The notes beneath the pieces were generated by a model that was not told the DNA's origin, did no database searches, and worked only from the letters and a program-made list of their open reading frames with translations. Of a stretch of 45,113 nucleotides of DNA, positions 35,630-43,086 are shown one piece after another. A program made the translations under genes and the position numbers. Numbering within the stretch: the stretch's first letter is position 1; every line of letters begins with the position of its first letter. Source of the stretch: Erysipelotrichaceae bacterium UBA2227 (lineage in GTDB: Bacteria > Bacillota_I > Bacilli_A > Erysipelotrichales > Erysipelotrichaceae); the NCBI GenBank assembly GCA_002348095.1, contig DDYT01000065.1, forward strand, positions 1 to 45,113, read 5' to 3'.

Positions 35630-35658
35630 TTGAAATATACCCCCCTAGGGTATATAAT
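35630..35658 (+). promoter_or_regulatory. copA promoter with CsoR-like operator
   Basis: TTGAAA (35630-35635) and TATAAT (35653-35658) are spaced 17 bases. Between and over them lies the perfect inverted repeat ATATACCC-N5-GGGTATAT (35635-35655), whose G/C-rich arms match the operator type used by the copper-sensing repressor CsoR. Repressor binding there would block RNA polymerase. No csoR gene is in this window, so it must act from elsewhere. Confidence 0.82.
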
Positions 35659-35677
35659 AGCAACGAGGTGAGAAATC

Positions 35678-38131
35678 ATGATTGAAAAGCAGTACCAAGT
35701 AACCGGAATGACTTGCGCTTCATGTGCCAGCGCAGTCAACCGTTCATTATCCAAAATTGGCGGCGTTTCAAAAGCCGATGTGAATCTGGCCACGGAAAGA
35801 GTCAATATATTTTTAGAAGAGGATGTTTCTTATGATATTCTGAAAGTTGCCGTCGAAAAAGCAGGGTACGGTCTTGAAGAAATAAAGAAGGCTAAGGAAG
35901 TTACTTTATTAGTTGAAGGGATGACGTGTGCATCCTGTACGTCGGCAGTCGAGCGTTCCCTTAAAAAGTTGGATGGTGTCGAGATTGCCAGCGTAAACTT
36001 GGCAACCAATAAAGCAACGATCAAATACGACGGAAGCAAAGTCAAAATCGCGGAGTTAAAGAAGGCTGTTGAAAAAGCAGGGTATACTCCGAAAGATATC
36101 GAGAAGAAACTGGCCATTGATGAAGATCAGTTGAGAAAAGACATGGAAAGCAAGGATATGTTTCAACGGCTGATCATATCCGTCATATTCTCTTTGCCGT
36201 TGCTCTACATTGCGATGGGGCATATGTATATTCCGGACATAGCAAAACTGCCGGCTATTATCGATGTTCATAATTATCCGCTGAACTTCACATTGATTCA
36301 ATTGATATTCACGTTGCCGGTCATGTGGGCCGGACGCAAATTTTTCTTCATCGGCTTTAAAACTTTGTTTAAGGGAAGCCCAAACATGGATACTTTGGTA
36401 GCTATCGGTACCGGTGCAGCATTTATTTACGGTCTCTATGCTATCTTTGCTATCTATAATGGTGATTTCCATTATGTTGACAATTTGTATTTCGAAGTGG
36501 CAGCACTGATCATCACATTACTGCTGGTCGGTAAATATATGGAAGCACGAATGAAGGGAAAGACTTCAGAAGCCATCAAGAAACTGATGAATCTTGCACC
36601 TAAGACCGCCCGTCTGATTAAAGACGGAACTGAAATTGAGGTTTCCCTTGAAGAAGTGGAAGTGGATGATTTACTGATTGTCCGACCGGGAGAAAGAATT
36701 CCGGTGGATGGCTTGGTTGTCGAAGGTTTCTCTGCCGTGGATGAATCTATGCTGACCGGTGAAAGTTTACCAGTCGACAAGCAACCCGGTGATTCGATCG
36801 TCGGCGGAAGTTTGAATAAGAACGGTCTGTTGACGATGAAGGCCAAAGCAGTTGGCGAAAGTACGGCATTAGCACGTATCATCAAACTTGTCGAGGATGC
36901 ACAAGGTCAAAAGGCTCCGATTGCCGCTATGGCAGACATCGTATCTTCCTATTTTGTTCCCGTAGTTATTGTAATTGCCTTCGTCGCAGCTGCCGTTTGG
37001 TGGTTTACCGGCAAAGATGCTGATTTCGTACTGACCGTATTTGTTACTGTGCTGGTCATTGCTTGTCCGTGTGCTTTAGGACTGGCAACACCGACAGCCA
37101 TCATGGTCGGTACCGGTAAAGGAGCAGAGAATGGCGTTCTGTTTAAGGGCGGAGAAGCCTTGGAAACAGCACATCATATTCAGGCAATCATTTTTGACAA
37201 AACAGGCACCCTGACCGAAGGAAAGCCTACACTGACTGATGTGATTCCTTATGATATAGACCCGGATATTTTATTGCGATATACAGCAAGTGCAGAACAA
37301 GGATCGGAACATCCGTTGGCACAGGCAATCGTTAAAGGTGCAACTGATAAAGGAATCCAGCTATTCCCTATAACAAAATTTTTGGCTGTTACCGGTCGAG
37401 GTGTCGATGTAACCATTGATGATAAGGATATTCTGATTGGTAATCGTGCATTTATGGAAGAACGGGAAGTAACATTGCGCTCCATTGAATCCGACATGGA
37501 CCGTCTTGCCAGCGAAGGCAAGACACCGATGTTGGTTGCAATTGACGGGATAATCCGTGGGATCGTTGCTGTCGCAGACGTCGTAAAACCTTCAAGTGCA
37601 AAAGCTGTCGAACAACTGAAACACATGGGGATCAAAGTCGCTATGATTACAGGTGATAACAAGAAAACTGCTGCAGCAATCGGCCGACAGGTAGGAATCG
37701 ACCTGATATTGGCTGAGGTTTTACCTCAGGATAAATCATCCGAAGTTGCGAAACTTCAACAACAAGGAATGTCCGTAGCTATGGTTGGCGATGGTATCAA
37801 CGATGCACCTGCCTTGGCTATGGCAGACATCGGTATTGCAATCGGTTCGGGAACGGACGTTGCGATTGAATCTGCGGATGTCGTTTTGATGAAATCCGAT
37901 TTGATGGATGTCGTAACAGCAATCAAACTTAGCCGCGCGACTATCCGGAATGTCAAACAGAATCTATTCTGGGCATTTATTTACAATATTGCCGGTATCC
38001 CGTTAGCAGCCGGTGTCTTCTATGCCTTTGGCGGTCCGTTGCTCAATCCGATTTTTGCGGGTGCTGCGATGGCTTTCAGCTCAGTTTCTGTAGTAACTAA
38101 TGCTCTGCGCTTACGCAGATTCAAAAAGTAG
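35678..38131 (+). CDS. copA: Copper-exporting P1B-type ATPase CopA
   Basis: An 817-residue P-type ATPase. Two N-terminal heavy-metal-associated domains carry GMTCASC motifs (first Cys pair at residues 13 and 16, second near 84 and 87). The actuator motif is TGES, the metal-binding membrane motif is CPC in VIACPCALGLATPT, the phosphorylation site is DKTGTLTEG, and the nucleotide-domain HP is in SEHPLAQA. The hinge is MVGDGINDAPALA. These features mark Cu(I) export. It is the first gene of a copper operon under a CsoR-like operator; GAGGTGA precedes the ATG. Confidence 0.97.
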   Translation: MIEKQYQVTGMTCASCASAVNRSLSKIGGVSKADVNLATERVNIFLEEDVSYDILKVAVEKAGYGLEEIKKAKEVTLLVEGMTCASCTSAVERSLKKLDGVEIASVNLATNKATIKYDGSKVKIAELKKAVEKAGYTPKDIEKKLAIDEDQLRKDMESKDMFQRLIISVIFSLPLLYIAMGHMYIPDIAKLPAIIDVHNYPLNFTLIQLIFTLPVMWAGRKFFFIGFKTLFKGSPNMDTLVAIGTGAAFIYGLYAIFAIYNGDFHYVDNLYFEVAALIITLLLVGKYMEARMKGKTSEAIKKLMNLAPKTARLIKDGTEIEVSLEEVEVDDLLIVRPGERIPVDGLVVEGFSAVDESMLTGESLPVDKQPGDSIVGGSLNKNGLLTMKAKAVGESTALARIIKLVEDAQGQKAPIAAMADIVSSYFVPVVIVIAFVAAAVWWFTGKDADFVLTVFVTVLVIACPCALGLATPTAIMVGTGKGAENGVLFKGGEALETAHHIQAIIFDKTGTLTEGKPTLTDVIPYDIDPDILLRYTASAEQGSEHPLAQAIVKGATDKGIQLFPITKFLAVTGRGVDVTIDDKDILIGNRAFMEEREVTLRSIESDMDRLASEGKTPMLVAIDGIIRGIVAVADVVKPSSAKAVEQLKHMGIKVAMITGDNKKTAAAIGRQVGIDLILAEVLPQDKSSEVAKLQQQGMSVAMVGDGINDAPALAMADIGIAIGSGTDVAIESADVVLMKSDLMDVVTAIKLSRATIRNVKQNLFWAFIYNIAGIPLAAGVFYAFGGPLLNPIFAGAAMAFSSVSVVTNALRLRRFKK

Positions 38132-38140
38132 AGGTAAAAA

Positions 38141-38752
38141 ATGAAAAAAATTCTAGTACTGTTGGTATTCATGCTTATCATTGCAGGATGTGCCGCGACC
38201 GATGTCGTCAGACGTGAAGCTGCTTCATCCTTCGATATGATTCTCGATGTCTCAACTGTTGAATCTGTTGTTAAAGATGGATTTGCTCATATTATGTTTG
38301 CAGAAAGTTATCATCTTGAACTTTCATTAACCCCTGAAACAACGAGTGAAGACGTCATTATTTCTGTACCGGCAACCCCGTTTTTAGATGCCGGACTCGA
38401 TCGTTTGAAACTTCCTTCGAATATGAAAATCAAAGATGATAAATTATTGATTATCTTTGATGGAATCAAAGGAGCAGCTACGCAAAATGCATCACAGCAG
38501 ATGAATTCTCTTCTTACTAACAACCGTGGTCTTCTGGGCTACCATGCCGAACTGGATCATTTCGGGATTTCTCTGGGTGACCATAAGTTCGAGTGGGCTA
38601 AGCATCTGATGACCAATGATAAAGATGTAGTGTTTATCCTAAGTGCTGAAGTATTGCGTTCTGCCGGGGTCGATGTTGAAAATGTCGATGGTTGGTTATT
38701 TACCACAATGGATGGCATGGGACTTCTTCTAAAACCCTTTGACTTAAAATAA
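38141..38752 (+). CDS. Predicted lipoprotein of unknown function in copper operon
   Basis: A 203-residue protein I do not recognise. The signal segment ends in lipobox IIAGC (Cys17). The mature part has six histidines, four of them in one stretch (residues 135, 140, 148 and 155) together with acidic residues, and no cysteine after the lipid-anchored one. It lies 9 bases after copA with GAGG before the ATG, and 4 bases before the HMA-SafE-cupredoxin gene, so it belongs to the copper regulon. A surface copper-binding or periplasmic-type chaperone role is inference from position and His spacing only. Confidence 0.8.
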   Translation: MKKILVLLVFMLIIAGCAATDVVRREAASSFDMILDVSTVESVVKDGFAHIMFAESYHLELSLTPETTSEDVIISVPATPFLDAGLDRLKLPSNMKIKDDKLLIIFDGIKGAATQNASQQMNSLLTNNRGLLGYHAELDHFGISLGDHKFEWAKHLMTNDKDVVFILSAEVLRSAGVDVENVDGWLFTTMDGMGLLLKPFDLK

Positions 38753-38756
38753 CCTT

Positions 38757-40022
38757 ATGGAAAAAATAACCATTCATGTGGAAGGTATGACGTGCAAAGC
38801 CTGTGAAAAGAGCGTTACTTCCGAAATCAAAAAAATAGAAACTGTCAGGTTTGCATTCGCGAATGCGAAAACCGGTGAGGTAAACATACAGTCAGCCTCA
38901 CCGGTTTCTTATGTCCGATTAAAGAAAGCTGTAGAAGAAGCCGGATATCAGTTAAAAGATGAGAAGCCCTCCATTGTGATGGATTGGATTTGGTTGATTG
39001 GCGTGATCTCTGTGGTTGTGATTGCCCAGATGATTTATCAGCGATTGCTTCCTCCTCAGTTGGACGGTCAGACGATTGCGTTGCCTTTGGTTGCGGTTTA
39101 TGGTTTGATCACTTCATTTCACTGTGTCAGTATGTGTGGTGGGATCGCTCTTTCTCAATCCATGGCCAAAATCCAAGGAAGAACCCCCTATCAATCAACC
39201 TTCCTGTATAATTTCGGCAGAATTGCTTCCTATACCTTATTTGGGATTTTGTTGGGTGGGGTAGGCTCGTTTTTCTCTATTTCGCCTTTGATAAGAAACC
39301 TGATTTTGCTAGCTGGTGGTGTTTTAATGCTTTATTATGGAGTAAGTCTGTTGGGTTGGGTTTCGATGCCAAATCTTCCTAACATCATGCCAAAAATAAA
39401 CAATAAAAAGATCAGTGAGAGTATCCGCCCTTTGATTGTCGGGGTTTTAAATGGTTTTATGCCTTGTGCGTCCTTACAGATGATGCAATTGTATGCTTTA
39501 GCGTCCGGTTCAATGATCAGCGGCGGTTTGATTATGTTGGTATTCGCCCTGACTACCGCTCCGGTATTGGTGACGATCGGTTTGTTATCATCAAAACTCA
39601 ATCTGAAAAGTTCACGAAGAGTAAAATTGGTTTCAGCAGCTGTCGTGGTATTAATTGGCTCGCAAATGGCCTTCCGATCAATGAGCGCATTAAATATTCC
39701 TATTCCGTTTGTTCAACAGCAACAGGAACTTCGGCTGGCACCGATTGTTGATGGCGTTCAAATGGTTACACTTACAGTCGATTGGAATGGTTATCATTTG
39801 GATTATACAGCGGTTCAACAAGGGATTCCGGTCCGAATCACGGTCAATCCGGTATCCTTGTCCGGATGCAGTAACCCCATCACGATTCCGGCATTCAATA
39901 TTGAGATCGACGGTCTCACATCTCAGTTATCCGCGGTTTTTACTCCGACAAAAACGGGGAACATCCGCATTCAGTGCTGGATGAATATGATCGTCACTAA
40001 CCTTAAAGTATTAGCCAATTAA
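38757..40022 (+). CDS. HMA domain-SafE/DsbD-like membrane domain-cupredoxin-like fusion
   Basis: A 421-residue three-part protein. Residues 1-70 are a heavy-metal-associated domain with GMTCKAC (Cys13, Cys16). Residues about 75-315 are a six-or-so-helix TauE/SafE/DsbD-type membrane domain with TSFHCVSMCGG and NGFMPCASLQMMQLYALASGS. Residues about 325-421 are an extracytoplasmic cupredoxin-like domain with GCSNPI and CWMNM as likely Cys/Met copper ligands. The layout suggests copper passing from cytoplasm to the outer face, or copper-linked thiol transfer. No Shine-Dalgarno is visible, so translation is probably coupled to the lipoprotein gene. Two hairpins lie early in the coding region. Confidence 0.87.
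   Translation: MEKITIHVEGMTCKACEKSVTSEIKKIETVRFAFANAKTGEVNIQSASPVSYVRLKKAVEEAGYQLKDEKPSIVMDWIWLIGVISVVVIAQMIYQRLLPPQLDGQTIALPLVAVYGLITSFHCVSMCGGIALSQSMAKIQGRTPYQSTFLYNFGRIASYTLFGILLGGVGSFFSISPLIRNLILLAGGVLMLYYGVSLLGWVSMPNLPNIMPKINNKKISESIRPLIVGVLNGFMPCASLQMMQLYALASGSMISGGLIMLVFALTTAPVLVTIGLLSSKLNLKSSRRVKLVSAAVVVLIGSQMAFRSMSALNIPIPFVQQQQELRLAPIVDGVQMVTLTVDWNGYHLDYTAVQQGIPVRITVNPVSLSGCSNPITIPAFNIEIDGLTSQLSAVFTPTKTGNIRIQCWMNMIVTNLKVLAN
38853..38907 (+). repeat. Two consecutive perfect inverted repeats inside coding sequence
   Basis: GCATTCGCGAATGC (38853-38866) is a 14-base palindrome. Two bases later begins a 12-base perfect inverted repeat AAACCGGTGAGG (38869-38880) / CCTCACCGGTTT (38896-38907) with a 15-base loop. 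Both lie in the first 50 codons of the HMA-SafE-cupredoxin gene. Confidence 0.8.
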
Positions 40023-40048
40023 AAACTGCAATTTTTGCAGTTTTTTTA
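40022..40048. terminator. Terminator of copper operon
   Basis: A 10-bp stem AAAACTGCAA / TTGCAGTTTT with a 3-base loop and T-run, between convergent genes. The A-run on its left arm lets it serve the minus-strand DUF5808 gene too. Confidence 0.88.
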
Positions 40049-40249
40049 CATTCTTGTCGTTATATAGATAGCGGCAATGATGCCAATCAGGATGACCCAG
40101 GAGATCGGATTCCCGAAGTTGAGTGTGTATCCGAAACTGTACTCCCTCGGAACGAAAATATTGGTATCTTCTTTGTTTACATAGAAAAATGTATTATGCG
40201 TCCTTCTGTATACACTGATCTCTTCTTTCGTCCATTTTCTTTTTTCCAT
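40046..40249 (-). CDS. Small DUF5808-like membrane protein
   Basis: A 67-residue protein with a basic N terminus (MEKRKWTKEE), the DUF5808-like block FFYVNKEDTNIFVPREYSFGYTLNFGNP, and one C-terminal membrane segment (WVILIGIIAAIYITT). DUF5808 usually forms the tail of larger DUF1648 membrane proteins; here it stands alone. The start ATG is 8 bases after GGGAGG; the GTG three codons upstream is part of that site. Function unknown. Confidence 0.75.
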   Translation of the reverse strand: MEKRKWTKEEISVYRRTHNTFFYVNKEDTNIFVPREYSFGYTLNFGNPISWVILIGIIAAIYITTRM

Positions 40250-40422
40250 CGGATGCACCTCCCCGTTTCCGTATGATCATGATAAAATGTCAGAATTGAC
40301 TGAAGCGATTTCAAATCCTTGGGCTATGAATTCTCAATGATGATAATTCTTTCTATATTGATTGTTTCTATCATTACAATAAATCAAAAAATCAAAATTC
40401 GCAATATATTTTAGAATATCAA

Positions 40423-40438
40423 TGACAAAACCGTGACA
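40423..40438. promoter_or_regulatory. Direct repeat TGACA-N6-TGACA, possible response-regulator site
   Basis: TGACA occurs at 40423 and 40434, an 11-base period. Read on the minus strand it is TGTCA-N6-TGTCA, the geometry of OmpR/PhoB-family boxes. It lies about 45 bases upstream of a TATAAT at 40483-40488 serving the gene at 40508. No clear -35 is seen for that promoter, which would fit activator dependence. Confidence 0.4.
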
Positions 40439-40507
40439 AAAACAAAATATTTGATTTTGTACACAATCTTCAGCTTATCTTCTATAATATAGAGGTTGGA
40501 GGTTGAT

Positions 40508-40810
40508 ATGAATAATCCGTACATTCACCTGATTCCCCTGCTCTTTGGATTGTTGTATTTCTCTGTCATAGCATTAATTCATTGGAAATTGAATATAAGT
40601 TATAAATATGGTTTATTGTTTCCTTTATTTATGACCATCGTTATGAATCTATTGGCCACTCCGAGTTATTTGCGCTGGTTTACCCGGAATGCCGGAGAAG
40701 GGGATTGGCTTCTGTTGATTTTTGCGTGGTGGCAAGTCGTCATACTCTTCCTCTACATTTTCTTATGGAAAATCACTGAATCATTTTCAAACAAAAAGGA
40801 GTCCGAATGA
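40508..40810 (+). CDS. Small membrane protein of unknown function
   Basis: A 100-residue protein with three hydrophobic segments (residues about 7-25, 34-51 and 68-90) and a charged tail ending KKESE. I do not recognise the family. GGAGG lies 5 bases before ATG at 40508; the TTG four codons upstream overlaps that site and is rejected. A TATAAT lies at 40483-40488 and a terminator overlaps its stop codon, so it appears monocistronic. The 240 bases upstream contain no other gene that I can support. Confidence 0.7.
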   Translation: MNNPYIHLIPLLFGLLYFSVIALIHWKLNISYKYGLLFPLFMTIVMNLLATPSYLRWFTRNAGEGDWLLLIFAWWQVVILFLYIFLWKITESFSNKKESE

Positions 40811-40824
40811 CTCCTTTGATTTTT
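40795..40824 (+). terminator. Terminator overlapping stop of small membrane protein gene
   Basis: A 9-bp stem AAAGGAGTC / GACTCCTTT with a 5-base loop followed by GATTTTT. The left arm encodes the last residues of the protein. Confidence 0.8.
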
Positions 40825-40877
40825 CATTGAGCAGAAAGTTAAGCTGCCTCTGTATTCTACCTTTTGCAACTACCCAA

Positions 40878-41432
40878 TCATACGTTTGTTGGTAAAAAAG
40901 CGTTACTTACCTGTTGTGTGAGTGATACAGTAATCATTACATTGGGATCATATAAGTAAAGCAATTGTTTGATTGACTCAACTTCACGACGTCTGACAGC
41001 CATGGTCATCGCGACCCGCTTCTCTTTGTTCATGCCCTCGGCATGAATCAGTGTCAGCGCCTGATTCATCGCCCGGATCTGCTCTGCAGCAACCAATGCT
41101 ATACTTTCATTCGTAAATATCGCAGTGACCGTATTATATCCATAGGCAAGTTTCTCTTCGAGTAATGATCCGCAAACCTGTCCGACAGCGAATGCGAACA
41201 CTAAAATAACAACCTTAAACGGATCATTAGCAACGCCGGTTAAGGCAGTCGCAGTTAAGAATAACCAGAATGTATATTCAAAAATGGCTATAAGTGCCCC
41301 CGGCCATCGTTGTCCTTTGTGAATCAATTGAGATCGCAGTGAAGACAGCGTTACCTCGACCAGCTTACCTGTAAATATCAAACTGTAAATCATCCAAGGT
41401 GTTCGTTTGATAAAGTCAAAAACAATAAACAT
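40878..41432 (-). CDS. DUF5698/DUF2179 membrane protein (UPF0316 family)
   Basis: A 184-residue protein with three N-terminal membrane segments containing FTGKLVEVTLSSLRSQLIHKGQRWPGALIAIFEYTFW and FAVGQVCGSLLEEKLAYG, the UPF0316 signature. A cytoplasmic DUF2179 domain follows (TLIHAEGMNKEKRVAMTMAVRRREVESIK). Function is unknown. The start follows AAGGAGGG. Its leader holds a long hairpin (41472-41516), and a promoter candidate lies further upstream, suggesting control by attenuation. Confidence 0.9.
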   Translation of the reverse strand: MFIVFDFIKRTPWMIYSLIFTGKLVEVTLSSLRSQLIHKGQRWPGALIAIFEYTFWLFLTATALTGVANDPFKVVILVFAFAVGQVCGSLLEEKLAYGYNTVTAIFTNESIALVAAEQIRAMNQALTLIHAEGMNKEKRVAMTMAVRRREVESIKQLLYLYDPNVMITVSLTQQVSNAFLPTNV

Positions 41433-41462
41433 AATTACCCTCCTTTGTAACTTTCAAACCGA

Positions 41463-41516
41463 CAATAAAATAAGAGCTCTTATGCAACACTGATATAGTG
41501 TTACGTAAAAGCCCTT
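41463..41516 (-). terminator. Long leader hairpin with U-rich tail, candidate attenuator
   Basis: As minus-strand RNA, 41516-41472 folds into a stem of 19 pairs (3 G-U) with one mismatch and a 5-base loop, followed by AUUUUAUU (41471-41464). As plus-strand RNA the G-U pairs become A-C mismatches, so the structure is designed for the minus strand. It ends about 30 bases before the DUF5698/DUF2179 start codon, leaving room only for the ribosome binding site. Confidence 0.65.
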
Positions 41517-41543
41517 CGATACGACGGTTCTTTTGTTGAGTAT

Positions 41544-41573
41544 ACTATAACATATCGTCCAAAGGAAAGCCAA
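41544..41573 (-). promoter_or_regulatory. Promoter candidate for DUF5698/DUF2179 gene
   Basis: On the minus strand TTGGCT (41568-41573) and TATAGT (41544-41549) are spaced 18 bases. Transcription from here would give a leader of roughly 100 bases containing the long hairpin. Confidence 0.45.
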
Positions 41574-41667
41574 TCAGGGCAATCACCGATAATCAACATT
41601 TTCGCGCATTACATCTGTTCAAATCGATGTTTATTGTCCATAATAGAAGGGTATCATGGAGGTATGT

Positions 41668-43053
41668 ATGAGATTTCAAACAGCAGAGCCCTTTCGCATC
41701 AAGATGATCGAACATGTTAAGAAAACGACATTCGAACAACGATCAGAATGGCTGAAAGAAGCTCAGTATAATGTATTTAAGGTAAAAGCCGAAAATGTCT
41801 ATATTGACTGTCTAACGGATAGCGGTACTTCGGCGATGAGTAAAAATCAGTGGGCAGCATTGATGATGGGGGATGAATCCTATGCCAGCTGTGAAAGTTT
41901 CTTCCGATTAGAACAAGCGATTGTCGAAACCTATGGAATGCCCTTGATCCAGCCGGTTCATCAGGGACGTGCTGCAGACTATCTTTTAGCCAAAATATAC
42001 ACTCGGCCCGGTAAAATCGCTATCGGAAATATGCATTTCGATACTTTCCGCGGTAATGCGGAAGTGTTAGGTGCACTTGTTGAGGATTTGGTATCCGATG
42101 AAGGCAAGGATGCTGCCAGTCCTGCATCTCCATTTAAAGGCAATATGGACATTGCCAAGTGCGAGCAGCTGATTCAACAAAAAGGTATCGATCAGATTTC
42201 AGTTATCATACTGACGGTTACATGCAATAACAACGGCGGTCAGCCGGTCAGCATGCAGAACATCAAAGACGTTGCGGCACTTGCAAGGAAGTACGATCTC
42301 CCATTTGTAATGGATATTGCCCGGATTGCTGAGAATGCCTATTTTATCAAAACCCGTGAAGCAGGTTATCAAGACAAAGATATCGTGGATATCGTCAAGG
42401 AACAGCTGTCTTTCTGTGAGAGTGCGGTCATGAGTGCAAAAAAAGATGGATTGGTCAATATTGGCGGTCTTTTTATGACGCGCAACCATGATGTCTTCGC
42501 TCAAGCGAATCAATTGGCTATCGTTCATGAAGGATTTATTACTTATGGCGGTTTGGCCGGAAGGGATATGGATGCTTTGGCTGTCGGTATCAAAGAAGCC
42601 TGTGACTTTGACTACTTGCAATACCGAATCGGACAGGTCGAATATCTGGGAAATCAGCTCAGGGAAAAAGGTATCCCCATCATTGAACCGCCGGGTGGCC
42701 ATGGGATTTATGTGGATGCACGGAGATTCTTTCCTCATATCCCTCAACACGAGTTTCCGGCGCAGCGATTGGTTGTCGCTTTATATCAGGAAGCCGGTAT
42801 CCGTGCCGTTGAGTTGGGAGCCTGTGCTTTTGGCGGTAAAGATCCCGACACAGGGGAAGCAACCTGGCCGCAACTCGAAACGATGCGTATCGCAATTTCA
42901 CGACGCGTATACACCAATGATCATTTGGATTGTATCGTGAATGCTTTGGATTACATTTATCAAAACCGTGATTCTTATAAAGGATTGAAACTGGTGTTTG
43001 AGGGTCCGATTGTGTCTTTACGACACTTTACGGCCGGATTTGAATTGCTTTAA
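41668..43053 (+). CDS. tnaA: Tryptophanase
   Basis: A 461-residue PLP-dependent beta-eliminating lyase that splits tryptophan into indole, pyruvate and ammonia. It shows TAEPFRIKMIE, LLTDSGT-type LTDSGTSAMS, the PLP-lysine block VMSAKKDGLVNIGG, YGGLAGRDMDALAVG and the C terminal SLRHFTAGFELL. Tyrosine phenol-lyase has an Arg in its MERG motif for the phenol; here the motif is AVELG, matching tryptophanase AVEIG. The start is ATG at 41668, 5 bases after GGAGG; the ATG at 41656 overlaps that site. No tnaC-like leader peptide or Trp permease is seen nearby. Confidence 0.88.
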   Translation: MRFQTAEPFRIKMIEHVKKTTFEQRSEWLKEAQYNVFKVKAENVYIDCLTDSGTSAMSKNQWAALMMGDESYASCESFFRLEQAIVETYGMPLIQPVHQGRAADYLLAKIYTRPGKIAIGNMHFDTFRGNAEVLGALVEDLVSDEGKDAASPASPFKGNMDIAKCEQLIQQKGIDQISVIILTVTCNNNGGQPVSMQNIKDVAALARKYDLPFVMDIARIAENAYFIKTREAGYQDKDIVDIVKEQLSFCESAVMSAKKDGLVNIGGLFMTRNHDVFAQANQLAIVHEGFITYGGLAGRDMDALAVGIKEACDFDYLQYRIGQVEYLGNQLREKGIPIIEPPGGHGIYVDARRFFPHIPQHEFPAQRLVVALYQEAGIRAVELGACAFGGKDPDTGEATWPQLETMRIAISRRVYTNDHLDCIVNALDYIYQNRDSYKGLKLVFEGPIVSLRHFTAGFELL

Positions 43054-43085
43054 AAAGACTTGCGGTGATTCCGCAAGTCTTTTTT
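43052..43085. terminator. Bidirectional terminator between tnaA and prfB
   Basis: A 14-bp stem AAAAAGACTTGCGG / CCGCAAGTCTTTTT with a 5-base loop, T-rich on both strands, located between the convergent stop codons. Confidence 0.92.
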
Positions 43086-43086
43086 G

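Noticed and set aside
36056..37662. Several minus-strand open frames of 137-138 residues opposite copA
   Set aside because: They are antisense shadows of a highly conserved gene, with compositions typical of reversed coding sequence and no start signals.
41581..41667. tnaC-like leader or T-box upstream of tryptophanase
   Set aside because: The leader is too short, with no Trp-containing small frame and no T-box-like sequence seen.
42199..42750. 183-residue minus-strand open frame opposite tnaA
   Set aside because: It lies wholly within tnaA, with no start signal or recognisable domain.
41668..43053. Tyrosine phenol-lyase instead of tryptophanase
   Set aside because: The Arg of the phenol-lyase MERG motif is Leu here (AVELG), which fits tryptophanase AVEIG.
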